From Hippea alviniae EP5-r (GTDB lineage Bacteria; Campylobacterota_A; Desulfurellia; Desulfurellales; Hippeaceae): a DNA stretch of 64,000 nt. The notes below the pieces were generated by a model, which saw only the letters and a program-made list of their open reading frames with translations, did not search any database and had not been told where the DNA came from. Both the position numbers and the translations under genes were made by a program. Every line of letters starts with the position of its first letter. The first letter of the stretch is position 1. The stretch is from contig NZ_ATUV01000002.1 of the NCBI RefSeq assembly GCF_000420385.1, positions 310,001-374,000 on the forward strand, written 5' to 3'. Shown here one piece after another: positions 11,083 to 19,914 of the stretch.

Positions 11083-12086
11083 AAAATGAAAGAGTTGTTG
11101 CATTTATAGTCGCAAGACTTTCATCGTCGAGATTACCTAAAAAGCATCTTAAAATGATAGGCGACAGAAGAATGATAGATTGGACTATTTACTTTACAAA
11201 ACAAATTAAACACTTAGATGAGATAGTAATAGCCACAACGAACGAAGAAGAGAATCGAGAGCTTGTTGGTGTAGCAAAAGAGCACAATATAAATATCTTT
11301 CTCTACGATGGAGATGTTGATGATGTTGTGGGAAGACTTACAAAAGCCGCGATAGAGTTTGACGCTGATGTTCCAGTTTTGGTTAGTGGAGATTGCCCTT
11401 TAATATGGCCTGATGCAACAAACAGAAGGATTGAAAAAATTTCGGAAGATAAAGAACTTGATTATGTTGGTTTTTGTCAGAAAGATGGCAAGTATCCGAT
11501 TCATTCAAGTGTAGGTGTTTTTAGAAAAAAAGCATGGATTTTGGCTGATAAATTATCGAACAAGTCCAATTTAAGGGAGCATCATTTTCCTATTATAGGA
11601 TTAAAGAAAGATTTATTTAAGATTGATTGTATTTTGTGTGATGATATTTTTTATAAGATAAATCATAGAATTTCTGTGGATACGCTTGCTGATTTGGAGT
11701 TTATGAATGCCGTATTCAATGAACTTAAAAAACGGGGTAAAGGTTTCAGTTTAAGAGATGTGGTGGAATTGTTGAGTGAAAAACCGGAACTTATGGAAAT
11801 AAACAAGGATGTGCATCAGATAAGAATAGATGAGAGACCTAAAAAGGCTCTATTTATTGTTGAAAGCGATGAAAGTCTAAATTTATTTTTTGATATAGCT
11901 TACGATTTAACGAAGAAGGGAATGGGTGTTAGATTTTATTCAAAACATAGGAATATCAAAGATAGTATTATTTCAAAAGGTTTTGGGGTTATAGAGAACA
12001 TTGAAAAGGCAAAATATGACTTTGTTATCAGTGATAAAAAGATGAATTATGAGTGCCCAGATGCTTCCGGGGTGAGAAACTTATAG
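11076..12086 (+). CDS. SpsF-like cytidylyltransferase with a truncated C-terminal domain
   Basis: A 336-residue nucleotidyltransferase of the COG1861/SpsF family, which activates sugars such as nonulosonates as CMP forms. The N-terminal 230 residues hold AFIVARLSSSRLPKKHL, the LVSGDCPLI metal site and the KYPIHSSVGVFR segment. A second segment (about 255-336, from KALFIVESDESLNLFF) looks like the first half of an SpsG/PseG-type Rossmann domain and stops abruptly. After the TAG the same frame continues for 10 codons before another stop, and 89 bases separate it from the next gene, suggesting 3' decay. ATG 11076 overlaps the upstream stop. Confidence 0.8.
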   Translation: MVKNERVVAFIVARLSSSRLPKKHLKMIGDRRMIDWTIYFTKQIKHLDEIVIATTNEEENRELVGVAKEHNINIFLYDGDVDDVVGRLTKAAIEFDADVPVLVSGDCPLIWPDATNRRIEKISEDKELDYVGFCQKDGKYPIHSSVGVFRKKAWILADKLSNKSNLREHHFPIIGLKKDLFKIDCILCDDIFYKINHRISVDTLADLEFMNAVFNELKKRGKGFSLRDVVELLSEKPELMEINKDVHQIRIDERPKKALFIVESDESLNLFFDIAYDLTKKGMGVRFYSKHRNIKDSIISKGFGVIENIEKAKYDFVISDKKMNYECPDASGVRNL

Positions 12087-12175
12087 AAAAGAATGGAAGA
12101 ATATCTGTTTAAGGGCTAAGGTAGTGGGAAAATTAATTAGAATGGGGTTAAAGAACTAGTTTAGACGAGGAATTT

Positions 12176-13048
12176 ATGGATAAGGTCAAATTCATTGCTG
12201 AGGTTTCCAGTAATCATAATGGAGATTTGGATAGATGTTTAAGGTTTGTGGAAGCAGCCAAAGATTGCAGTTGTGATGGTGTCAAGTTTCAGCTATTTAA
12301 GATTGAAGAGCTGTTTGTTCCTGAAATACTCACAAAGAGTGAAGAACACAGGAAGAGAAAGAAATGGGAATTACCCATTGAATTTTTACCCGAAATATCA
12401 AGGAAGTGTAAAGAGCTTAGCATAGAGTTTATCTGCACACCTTTTTATCTTGATGCTGTTGATGAGTTAGAGCCTTATGTTGATGCTTATAAGATAGCAT
12501 CTTATGAACTTTTGTGGCATGATTTGTTTAGAAAATGTGCAAAGACTGGCAAGCCTGCGATAATTTCAACAGGTATGGCGACTCTCGATGAAGTCAAGTC
12601 GGCTGTTAATGTTTTAGTTAAAGAAGGTTGCAATGACATAACCGTTCTCCAATGTACTTCAAGTTATCCTACACCGCCAGAACAGTGCAATCTATCCGCC
12701 ATTGAAACTATGAGAAAAGCTATAAAAGTGCCAAAAGGTGTAAATCTTAAATTTGGTTGGTCTGACCACTCTGTGAATGAAGGCGTGATTTTAAGGGCGA
12801 TTCATAAGTGGAATGTTCAAATGGTTGAGTTTCATTTTGATTTGGAAGGTGAAGGTGAAGAGTTCGGCTTTGGTCATTGTTGGCTACCTGATAGGGTAAG
12901 AAGGATGATTCAGATGGTAAAGGATGGTTTTTTAGCCGATGGAGATGGTAAAAAGGAGCCGCAGCCAAATGAAATAGATGAGAGACTCTGGCGAGCAGAC
13001 CCAGAAGACGGCTTAAGGCCACTAAAGAAAATAAGAAGTCAGTTTTAA
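12176..13048 (+). CDS. NeuB/SpsE-like sugar synthase without SAF domain
   Basis: A 290-residue TIM-barrel synthase of the N-acetylneuraminate synthase family, which condenses phosphoenolpyruvate with an amino-sugar to form a nine-carbon keto acid. Family motifs visible are IAEVSSNHNGDLDR, GVKFQLFK, FICTPFYLDAVDEL, YKIASYEL, ISTGMATLDEV, LQCTSSYPTPP and GWSDHS. Normal members are about 340-350 residues and end with an antifreeze-like SAF domain that reaches into the partner active site; here the protein stops after the barrel. ATG 12176 has GAGGA upstream. A shift in substrate or loss of activity are both possible. Confidence 0.88.
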   Translation: MDKVKFIAEVSSNHNGDLDRCLRFVEAAKDCSCDGVKFQLFKIEELFVPEILTKSEEHRKRKKWELPIEFLPEISRKCKELSIEFICTPFYLDAVDELEPYVDAYKIASYELLWHDLFRKCAKTGKPAIISTGMATLDEVKSAVNVLVKEGCNDITVLQCTSSYPTPPEQCNLSAIETMRKAIKVPKGVNLKFGWSDHSVNEGVILRAIHKWNVQMVEFHFDLEGEGEEFGFGHCWLPDRVRRMIQMVKDGFLADGDGKKEPQPNEIDERLWRADPEDGLRPLKKIRSQF

Positions 13049-13109
13049 GCAGGAATTTATAAAATTGTCGATATGTTACTTAATTGGTTGAATGGTTTGT
13101 GTTGAGAGT

Positions 13110-13143
13110 TTGACATTCTAATCACTGCAATATATATTGCAGT
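13110..13143 (+). promoter_or_regulatory. Promoter with overlapping 20-bp perfect palindrome before the ATPase cassette
   Basis: TTGACA (13110-13115) and TATATT (13133-13138) are 17 bases apart, a good sigma-70 promoter. A perfect 20-base palindrome (half-site ACTGCAATAT, 13124-13143) covers the -10 box. This layout fits an operator bound by a dimeric repressor. Transcription would start near 13145, about 35 bases before the GTG of the ATPase gene. Confidence 0.6.
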
Positions 13144-13178
13144 AATGATGGTTGCAATTCAAAGTGATAAGGTAAAGT

Positions 13179-14487
13179 GTGAAGTTTTATGATAGAAAAC
13201 CCGAATTAAGTATCTTAAAAAGAGCAAAAGAGCTGTCTGAAAAATCGTCTATTATGACCTTTGTAATAGGCAGAAGAAGGGTGGGTAAAACTCGATTGAT
13301 AAAAGAAGCTTTTAAGGACGACAATTTAGTGTATTTTTTTTGTATCAAAAAAGAATGAAAAACTGTTGTGCGAAGAATACTCTTCTATCATAAAAAACAC
13401 CCTAAACACAAAAATCATCGGCAAACTTTTATCATTCAAAGATATTTTTGAATATATTATGATGATAAGCAGAAGAAGACAGATAAACCTTGCGATAGAC
13501 GAACTTCAGGAATTTATGAGTATAAATCCGTCTATATATTCCGAGATGCAGAATGTATGGGATTCATATAGAGAAAATAGCAGGGTTAACCTTATTTTGT
13601 CTGGTTCTATATATTCTATCATGCACAAGATTTTTGAAGATAACAAAGAACCTTTGTATGGAAGGGCGGATAAAAAGATAGTTCTTTATCCTTTCGATGT
13701 AAATACACTGAAAGAAATATATAAGGACTACGAAAAATTTGACCCATACAATTTTATAAGCTTTTACGCCATTACCGGCGGTATAGCAAAGTATGTTGAA
13801 TTGCTATGTAAAGAACAATCTTTAAAATTTGATGAAATGATTGATACGGTAATTTCTGACGGCTCGTTTTTCTTGAGCAAAGGAAGAGATGTTCTCATAG
13901 ATGAGTTTGGGAAGGATTATCATAACTATTTTTCAATTTTATCTTTAATAGCCAACTCAAAAACATCAAGGAGCGAAATTGAAAGTATTTTAGAAAAAAG
14001 TGTCGGTGGCTATCTTGAAAATCTTGAAAAGGAATACATGATAATCAAGAAAATACGCCCAGTGTTTTCTAAGGAAAAGACAAAAAATATTAAATATGTT
14101 ATAGACGATAACTTCCTGAATTTCTGGTTTAGATTTGTATATAGAAACTCATCCGCCGTAGAGATAAAAAATTTTGATTATGTAAAGAGATATATAAAAG
14201 AAAACTTTAACACCTTTTTGGGTAAAGTTTTGGAGAGATATTTTAAAGAAAAGCTAATGCTTTCTGGCAGATTTTCGTATATAGGCTCTTACTGGGATGA
14301 AAAGGGAGAGAATGAGATTGATATAGTTGCTTTAAACGAGATGGAAAAGCATGTCTTGATTGCGGAAGTTAAAATGAATAAAGACAGAATAAACATAAAC
14401 ACCTTAAAGCGAAAAGCGGAAAAAATTTTTCCTTATTTAAAAGGGTATGAAATAGAATATAAAGGTTTTAGTTTAGAAGATGTATAA
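13179..14487 (+). pseudogene. AAA ATPase with DUF234-type C-terminus, frameshifted
   Basis: A P-loop ATPase of the archaeal-type ATPase family (PF01637) with a C-terminal nuclease-like domain (DUF234). The first 59 codons from GTG 13179 contain the Walker A segment GRRRVGKTRLIKE, then hit a TGA at 13356. The second frame runs to 14487 and holds the Walker B AIDELQEF, a sensor SGS, FWFRFVYRN and a PD-(D/E)xK-like NEIDIVALN ... IAEVK. The two frames join cleanly if one T is removed from the T8 run at 13334-13341 (giving YFFVSKKNEKLLCEE). It may be a mutation, a phase-variable tract or a sequencing error. The downstream frame could only start from a poor TTG at 13366. The function of the family is unclear. 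Confidence 0.8.
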
Positions 14488-14808
14488 ATAATGCTAAGAC
14501 AAGATTGGTTTTTATGTTGTGCATTGAGTTTTCTTTTATTTGATGAAAAGAAGCTGCAAAGACATTGCCGTTTTTCATATCCTATATTGTTGAATCTGAG
14601 CAACCTGGCTGACATGGATAAAAAGCCCGACGAACCAACCCGGAAAATAGCTTAAAATCGTTGAGCAAGACAAAAAAGTTGGCTTTATACCCTTTTGTTA
14701 AAATATAGTAAAATTGGTTAATGTAGTCAACAGTTAAATGACGGTGTCGAATTTATTGTTTATAAGGAATGCATCTTGCTAAAAGAAATATGAGCGTGGA
14801 GATGGATT
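14488..14808. other. Intergenic stretch after the ATPase cassette
   Basis: About 320 bases with no credible gene on either strand. A slightly more GC-rich patch lies near 14605-14645. There is no terminator, no palindrome like the one at the cassette's left end, and no recognisable insertion sequence end. GGAG at 14796-14799 is the likely ribosome-binding site for the next gene. It probably contains the right junction of the inserted ATPase segment. Confidence 0.5.
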
Positions 14809-15711
14809 ATGTTTAAAATGGATTTGAAAGTTATAAAAGACAATTACTGTAAACTTTTGGGTAATAGTGTAGTTTTAAAGCTTAAAGCGTCTGAAGATGT
14901 GGGTCTTGGTCATCTGTCTCGGATGATAACACTTGCAAGCTTTATAAAAGAAGAGCAAAGAGATGTATTGTTTGCTATAAACGATTTCGATTATGCAAAA
15001 AAACGATTAAAAGATGAAGGGTTTGAGTTTGAAGTTAATCGGTTCGATAACGATGAGAGATTTGTTGATTATTTGATTGAGAAATATAAACCAAATACGC
15101 TTGTTATTGATGAAAAGCAGTGTTATTCAAAAAGTTCATTGCTAAAATGGCAAAAGTCAACAAAAATAGTCATAATTGATCATGTTTGCGAAAATTACAG
15201 AGTTGTTGATAAAATCATCGTACCCAATGCTCACTTCCAACCCAAAAAGTATGCAGGGTTTAAGAATATAGAATGGGGCTGGAATTGGGTTTTGATAAAT
15301 AGGGAAATTTTGAAGTTAAAGCCGAAAGAAAAGCTACCCGAAAAGATAAATAAGATTGTTATTACAACAGGCGGCTCAGACCCAAAAGGGATGCTGTTTG
15401 ATATAATTGATAAAATTAAAAATACCGACAAAGAAGTTTTGATTTTAATTGGTGATTCGTTTAAGCATCGTGAGAGATTAGAAAAATTAGACTTGCCAGA
15501 GAATTTTAAGATTGAGCCGTATCATCCGACTAAATTGTTAAAAGGCGATGTGGCAATTGCCACATTTGGTGTAAGTGTTTATGAGTTGATTTATTTAAAT
15601 GTGCCTGTGTATTGTGTGGGACATACGAAAGAGAATGAAGAAGGGTGTAGGGTGTTGGCTAAAAGGTGTGAGATGGTAAGAGAATTTTTGAAATGGTATA
15701 GGAAAATATGA
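14809..15711 (+). CDS. SpsG/PseG-like UDP-sugar hydrolase or glycosyltransferase
   Basis: A 300-residue GT-B-like protein of the COG3980 family. PseG members remove UDP from the amino-sugar precursor before the NeuB/PseI condensation. It has the N-terminal substrate loop ASEDVGLGHLSRM, the VVIDH/TLVIDE strands, ITTGGSDPKG in the hinge to the second domain, and the TFGVSVYELIYLNVPVYC donor-site block. It is translationally coupled to the following ATP-grasp gene by a 4-base overlap. With the SpsF-like and NeuB-like genes upstream it completes a spsF-spsE-spsG-like set, now separated by the ATPase cassette. Confidence 0.82.
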   Translation: MFKMDLKVIKDNYCKLLGNSVVLKLKASEDVGLGHLSRMITLASFIKEEQRDVLFAINDFDYAKKRLKDEGFEFEVNRFDNDERFVDYLIEKYKPNTLVIDEKQCYSKSSLLKWQKSTKIVIIDHVCENYRVVDKIIVPNAHFQPKKYAGFKNIEWGWNWVLINREILKLKPKEKLPEKINKIVITTGGSDPKGMLFDIIDKIKNTDKEVLILIGDSFKHRERLEKLDLPENFKIEPYHPTKLLKGDVAIATFGVSVYELIYLNVPVYCVGHTKENEEGCRVLAKRCEMVREFLKWYRKI

Positions 15712-16784
15712 TAAGCCAAAAAGACATAATTGTGAGTGTTGGAGCTGGTAAGAATCAAATCCCATTAATAAAAGAAATACGTAAGCAAGGTTATAAGTGT
15801 TTATCGTTCGATAGAAATAAAAATGCCGAAGGGTTTTTAATATCAGACTATTATGCTCCTATAAGTTCTTATGATTTTAGGAGCATAATTGAGTATATAG
15901 AGAAGAATGGTTTTGCCGATAGGCTTGCTGGTGTGTTAACAAGGTCAACAGGTATGCCAGTTTACTCTACTGCCATGATAGCGAAACATTTTAACCTGAA
16001 ATATATAACTCCAGAAATAGCGAAGCTTTTAACAGACAAATCTTTATTAATAAGAAAACTAAATGAGTTGAACATTCCGTCCCCCAAGTTAATAATTAGT
16101 GATGGTTCTATACCGGATGATGTTGAATTTCCCGTTTTTGTTAAGCCGTCAAAAACAATTAAGTCACATGCTGGAATGTCGTTGTGCTTTAATGAGTTTG
16201 AACTGAAAGAAGCAATAGCTAAAGCTGTAGCAGTATCTGACAATGGAAAGGCTAACATCGAAGAATATTTAACTGGCTATGATATTGTTTCTATAGATTT
16301 TGTTAATAATGGAAAAATTTTTCATGTTTGCTACTTAGGAGAGCTAAATAAGGGCAAACCTGATTTTGTTGGTGCTGGCTGGTATATTCCACCTGAAGAT
16401 TTTACTTTTGCAGTAAAGAAGACTGTTCATAAGTTTGTTGAGGAGCTCAGTATAAAGAATGGTTTTTTTCAGATAGCTACGAAAGTAAGCAAAGATTTTC
16501 AGCATGCCAAAATATATGAAATTCATGGAGAGATAGGTGGTGATTACACTTCTGATGTTTTTATACCTTCATGTTTCGATGGATACAATTTATTTAAGGA
16601 GAATATAAACTTTGTTTTAGGTAAACCTTTGGAAAAAACAAAACTCAAAAAGAAGTGCGCTATTATTTTTGATTGTAATCAGAAGGGAAGGTATGAAATA
16701 GCTTGTTTTAAAGGTTGGAAAGAGCTCCTGAAATTTGTGGGAACCAAGCGACAGGAAGGAATATATTTCTGTAATGATGATTAA
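15708..16784 (+). CDS. ATP-grasp ligase (first of three)
   Basis: A 358-residue protein with a Rossmann-like pre-ATP-grasp domain (IIVSVGAGKNQIPLIKEIRKQG) and an ATP-grasp core. The core shows LLTDKSLLIRKLNELNIPSPK, the FPVFVKPSKTIKSHAGMS ATP-binding lysine region, NIEEYLTGYDIVSIDFV, and IYEIHGEIGGDY where metal ligands are expected. Such enzymes form an acyl phosphate and then an amide or ester. The order of motifs is as in PurK/CarB-type enzymes. The amino acid or sugar it joins is unknown. Its position within the sugar cluster points to decoration of the sugar. Confidence 0.8.
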   Translation: MISQKDIIVSVGAGKNQIPLIKEIRKQGYKCLSFDRNKNAEGFLISDYYAPISSYDFRSIIEYIEKNGFADRLAGVLTRSTGMPVYSTAMIAKHFNLKYITPEIAKLLTDKSLLIRKLNELNIPSPKLIISDGSIPDDVEFPVFVKPSKTIKSHAGMSLCFNEFELKEAIAKAVAVSDNGKANIEEYLTGYDIVSIDFVNNGKIFHVCYLGELNKGKPDFVGAGWYIPPEDFTFAVKKTVHKFVEELSIKNGFFQIATKVSKDFQHAKIYEIHGEIGGDYTSDVFIPSCFDGYNLFKENINFVLGKPLEKTKLKKKCAIIFDCNQKGRYEIACFKGWKELLKFVGTKRQEGIYFCNDD

Positions 16785-16878
16785 ATTTACTCTGTTATTA
16801 GATTGGAAATTGAAAATAGTTGATGGGGTAGGAATTGAAAGTTTGTTTGAAAGAGAAGAGTAAAGGTAGGGATTAAAA

Positions 16879-16968
16879 ATGGATTTGAAAGAGCTATGCC
16901 AGAAAAAGGTGTCAGGAAAAGATAAATATGTTTCGTTATATCTAAATAAAAGAAATAGTAGGCTGTGA
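16879..16968 (+). other. Short open frame, probable detached start of the methyltransferase
   Basis: ATG 16879 opens 29 codons ending at TGA 16966-16968, with AAAGGTAGGG upstream. Removing one A from the run at 16948-16951 would fuse it to the next frame (SLYLNKEIVGCDLKGVNIDLGSG), giving a normal methyltransferase N-terminus. This suggests a frameshift, but a chance small frame cannot be excluded. Confidence 0.45.
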
Positions 16969-16969
16969 T

Positions 16970-17455
16970 TTGAAAGGCGTAAACATAGATTTAGGAAGCG
17001 GTGATAAAGGGTTTAGTGAATATTGCAAGAGTATAGAAATAATTTCTTATCCATGTGATTATCCTAACTTTGATATAGAAAAGGATTCTATTCCTCACGA
17101 AAGTGAGAGTGTAGATTTTATTACAATGAATGCAGTCATAGAACATGTAGAAAATCCAAGTAATATTCTTAGTGAATCATTTAGAGTTTTGAAAAAAGGA
17201 GGGTTTATTTTTATAAGAACTCCTAATTGGAAAATGGATTGGAAAGATTTTTATAACGATCCTACGCATGTAAAGCCTTATTCGCCCGAGACATTAAAAA
17301 ACACATTAGAATTATTCAATTTTGATGTTATTTTTCTGGAGCCAGGATTGATTGAAAAAAGTTGGTTTTGGAAATTGCCTAATTTTTTAAAGTGGAAAAT
17401 AGCGGCAATAATAAAAGGTGGAACTAAATCTATTATAGCGGTAGGTAAAAAATGA
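16970..17455 (+). CDS. SAM-dependent methyltransferase (type 11), probably missing its start
   Basis: A 161-residue class I methyltransferase. It begins at a TTG directly at motif I (VNIDLGSGDKGF), so it has almost no sequence before the SAM-binding strand, which is unusually short. Motif II-like DFITMNAVIEHVENP and the post-core SFRVLKKGGFIFIRTPN are present. The start is doubtful: no ribosome-binding site precedes it, and an adjacent 29-codon frame fits as the missing N-terminus after a one-base correction. It overlaps the transketolase gene by ATGA. In this cluster a sugar O- or N-methylation is plausible. Confidence 0.7.
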   Translation: MKGVNIDLGSGDKGFSEYCKSIEIISYPCDYPNFDIEKDSIPHESESVDFITMNAVIEHVENPSNILSESFRVLKKGGFIFIRTPNWKMDWKDFYNDPTHVKPYSPETLKNTLELFNFDVIFLEPGLIEKSWFWKLPNFLKWKIAAIIKGGTKSIIAVGKK

Positions 17456-18243
17456 AAGGAATTTCTAATAAAATTAGGAAGCATTTACTTATGTCTATCT
17501 ACCACGCTGGTTCTGGTCATCCTGGCGGTTCTTTATCTGTCGTTGATATTCTGGCTTATCTTTACTTTGAAGAAATGAACATAAAAAGCCCTGATGACCC
17601 TGAAAGGGATAGATTTATTTTGTCTAAAGGCCATGCATGTCCTGCTTTGTATGCTGTTTTGGCTCTAAAAGGATTTATATCTAGAAGAGAATTATGGAGA
17701 CTTAGAGAAACTAATGCTCTGCTTCAGGGCCATCCAGAAGTTGGCATTCCCGGAATTGAAGTTGCTTCTGGTTCTTTGGGTCAGGGTTTTTCTGCTGCTT
17801 TAGGTATTGCACTTGGAGCAAAAAGACTGAATAAAAAATTTAGAACCTATGTTATTTTGGGTGATGGTGAGTGCAACGAAGGTCAAGTGTGGGAAGGTGC
17901 AATGTTTGGAGCCTTTCATAAGCTTGACAATCTTGTCGCAATTGTAGATTACAACAACCTTCAAAGCGACAATACCTGTGATAATGTTACGGCTTTGTCT
18001 CCATTGGTTGATAAATGGAAAGTATTTGGATGGCATGTTATTGAGATAGATGGGCATAATTTTGAACAGATAAGAAACGCGTTTAGGGAGGCAAAATCTG
18101 TAAAAGGTAAGCCAACCTGCATCATTGCCCATACCATAAAAGGCAAGGGTGTTTCTTTTATGGAGAATAATCCTGCATGGCACGGCAGTAGAGGGCTAAC
18201 AAAAGAAGAGTTGTTGCAGGCGTTAAAGGAGCTGAAGTCGTGA
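17452..18243 (+). CDS. Transketolase, N-terminal (TPP-binding) subunit
   Basis: A 263-residue separate subunit equal to the first third of transketolase. It binds thiamine diphosphate: the TPP/metal motif GDGECNEGQVWEGAM through DYNNLQ is complete, and the GSGHPGGSLSVVDIL and SKGHACPALYAVLA substrate loops are present. It overlaps its partner subunit by four bases (GTGA). Two-part transketolases occur either in central metabolism or in sugar and secondary clusters. The location inside the glycan region suggests a dedicated two-carbon transfer in unusual-sugar synthesis. Confidence 0.92.
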   Translation: MKGISNKIRKHLLMSIYHAGSGHPGGSLSVVDILAYLYFEEMNIKSPDDPERDRFILSKGHACPALYAVLALKGFISRRELWRLRETNALLQGHPEVGIPGIEVASGSLGQGFSAALGIALGAKRLNKKFRTYVILGDGECNEGQVWEGAMFGAFHKLDNLVAIVDYNNLQSDNTCDNVTALSPLVDKWKVFGWHVIEIDGHNFEQIRNAFREAKSVKGKPTCIIAHTIKGKGVSFMENNPAWHGSRGLTKEELLQALKELKS

Positions 18244-19157
18244 TACCACTAAGAGAAGCGTTTGGAAAATATTTATTAGAGTTGGCGGAGAGGCGAAAAG
18301 ATTTTTTTGTGCTTGATGCCGATGTTGCAGGTGGAACATTTACGCATTGGTTTAGAGATAAATATCCTGATAGATTTGTGCAGTGTGGTATCGCAGAGCA
18401 AAACATGTTTGGCGTAGCTGCAGGACTTTCAACGCTTGGGATAATACCGATAGTTTCAACCTATGCGATTTTTGCATCCTTAAGAGCAATAGAGCAGGCA
18501 AGAAATTCAATTGCTTATCCTAATTTTAATGTAAAGATTATAGCATCTCATCCTGGAATTGATGTTGGGCCGGATGGTGCAACTCATCAAGCTATTGAAG
18601 ATTTGGCTGTTTATAGGGCAATTCCTAATTTTGTTGTCTTGTCGCCCGCCGATGAGATAGAATTAAAAAAATGTTTGGATTTTGCCTTAGATTATAAAGG
18701 TTCTGTTTATATGAGAACGGGAAGAAGCCCTGTGCCAAACATTCATGAGCACAATTATGAGTTTAGATTTAAAGAGCCGAATGTTTTGAAAGATGGCGAT
18801 GGTATTGTTATTTTTGCAACAGGTATCGAAACTCACAGAGCCTTAAAGGCAGCTGAAGAATATAATGTATCCGTTGTTAATGTCCCAACACTTAAACCTG
18901 TGGATAAATATAGTTTTGCTGAAATTCTAAAAGGCAAAAAGTTTGCAATAACTTGCGAAGACCACAATATAATTGGCGGTTTGGGTTCTCTGATTGATTC
19001 TATTGTTGCAGAATTTGGTTTACCTGTAAAGGTTGTAAAAATAGGAATTATGGATAAGTTTGGTAAGTCTGGAGACCCAAAAGAGCTTGCTGAAGTTTTT
19101 AAAATAGATGAAAAGGCCATAAAAACGGAGATAAAAAAATGCTTAGAACAGCTTTAA
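18240..19157 (+). CDS. Transketolase, C-terminal subunit
   Basis: A 305-residue partner carrying the pyrimidine-binding and C-terminal transketolase domains. The catalytic glutamate lies in CGIAEQNMFGVAAGLS, and the phosphate or substrate segment GPDGATHQAIEDLA and the VYMRTGRSPVP block are intact. It starts with GTG at 18240 within the stop of the N-terminal subunit, ensuring equal expression. Its last 19 bases overlap the SDR gene. Both halves look functional. Confidence 0.92.
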   Translation: MIPLREAFGKYLLELAERRKDFFVLDADVAGGTFTHWFRDKYPDRFVQCGIAEQNMFGVAAGLSTLGIIPIVSTYAIFASLRAIEQARNSIAYPNFNVKIIASHPGIDVGPDGATHQAIEDLAVYRAIPNFVVLSPADEIELKKCLDFALDYKGSVYMRTGRSPVPNIHEHNYEFRFKEPNVLKDGDGIVIFATGIETHRALKAAEEYNVSVVNVPTLKPVDKYSFAEILKGKKFAITCEDHNIIGGLGSLIDSIVAEFGLPVKVVKIGIMDKFGKSGDPKELAEVFKIDEKAIKTEIKKCLEQL

Positions 19158-19888
19158 TAACTGGTGGTAGTCGTGGAATTGGAAAAGCAATAGTTAAAAG
19201 GTTGGCAGAAGAAGGTTATAAAGTTGCTTTTACATACAGAACAAACAAAGAATCTGCTTTAGAATTAGAAAAGCAGTTAAGCAAAAAAGGTTATGGTGTA
19301 AAATGCTTTTATCTTGAGCAATCAGAAAGAGAAAGTGTTAAAGAGCTAATAAAGTCTGTTGCAGAATATTTTGGTTCAGTTGATATTCTTGTAAATAATG
19401 CGGCTATGTCTCAAGAAAAACCTTTTGAAACTATAACAGACGATGACTGGGAAAAGATGTTGAAGGTAAATCTTCAAGGACCTTTTATGCTTATACAAGA
19501 AACTTTACCTTTTATGTTAAAGCAGAAATGGGGAAGAATAATAAACATAACATCCATCGGCGGTCAGTGGGGTGGTTTTAATCAAGTCCATTATGCTGCA
19601 TCAAAGGCAGCTTTGATAAATCTTACGCACTCTATCGCAAAGATTTATTCAAGATATGGTATAACATCAAACGCAGTAGCTCCGGGACTTGTTGAGACTG
19701 ATATGTCTGCTTATGAGCTAACAACCGAAGCAGGTAAGAAGAAGGTCGAAAATATACCTGTTGGTAGAGTTGCAAAACCTGAAGAAGTGGCGGCAGTTGT
19801 CTCATTTTTAGCAAGTGAAAAAGCAGCTTACATTACAGGTCAAACGATTAATGTGAATGGTGGAATGCTATTTAGTTTCGGAGTGTAG
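19139..19888 (+). CDS. Short-chain dehydrogenase/reductase, FabG-like
   Basis: A 249-residue classical SDR: TGGSRGIG cofactor loop, NNAAMS, catalytic serine in NITSIGG, YAASK, and the C-terminal ITGQTINVNGGM. It resembles 3-oxoacyl-ACP reductases, but the coupling to the split transketolase points to a sugar ketone substrate. Its final 34 codons are partly repeated in decayed form at 21218-21322, on the far side of the following ATP-grasp gene. Confidence 0.85.
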   Translation: MLRTALITGGSRGIGKAIVKRLAEEGYKVAFTYRTNKESALELEKQLSKKGYGVKCFYLEQSERESVKELIKSVAEYFGSVDILVNNAAMSQEKPFETITDDDWEKMLKVNLQGPFMLIQETLPFMLKQKWGRIINITSIGGQWGGFNQVHYAASKAALINLTHSIAKIYSRYGITSNAVAPGLVETDMSAYELTTEAGKKKVENIPVGRVAKPEEVAAVVSFLASEKAAYITGQTINVNGGMLFSFGV

Positions 19889-19914
19889 CAAAATAAATAA
19901 AACGAGGTGAATGA

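Noticed and set aside
13049-14808. Insertion sequence or transposon around the ATPase
   Set aside because: No transposase, terminal inverted repeats or target duplication are visible. The cassette idea rests only on operon interruption and its own promoter.
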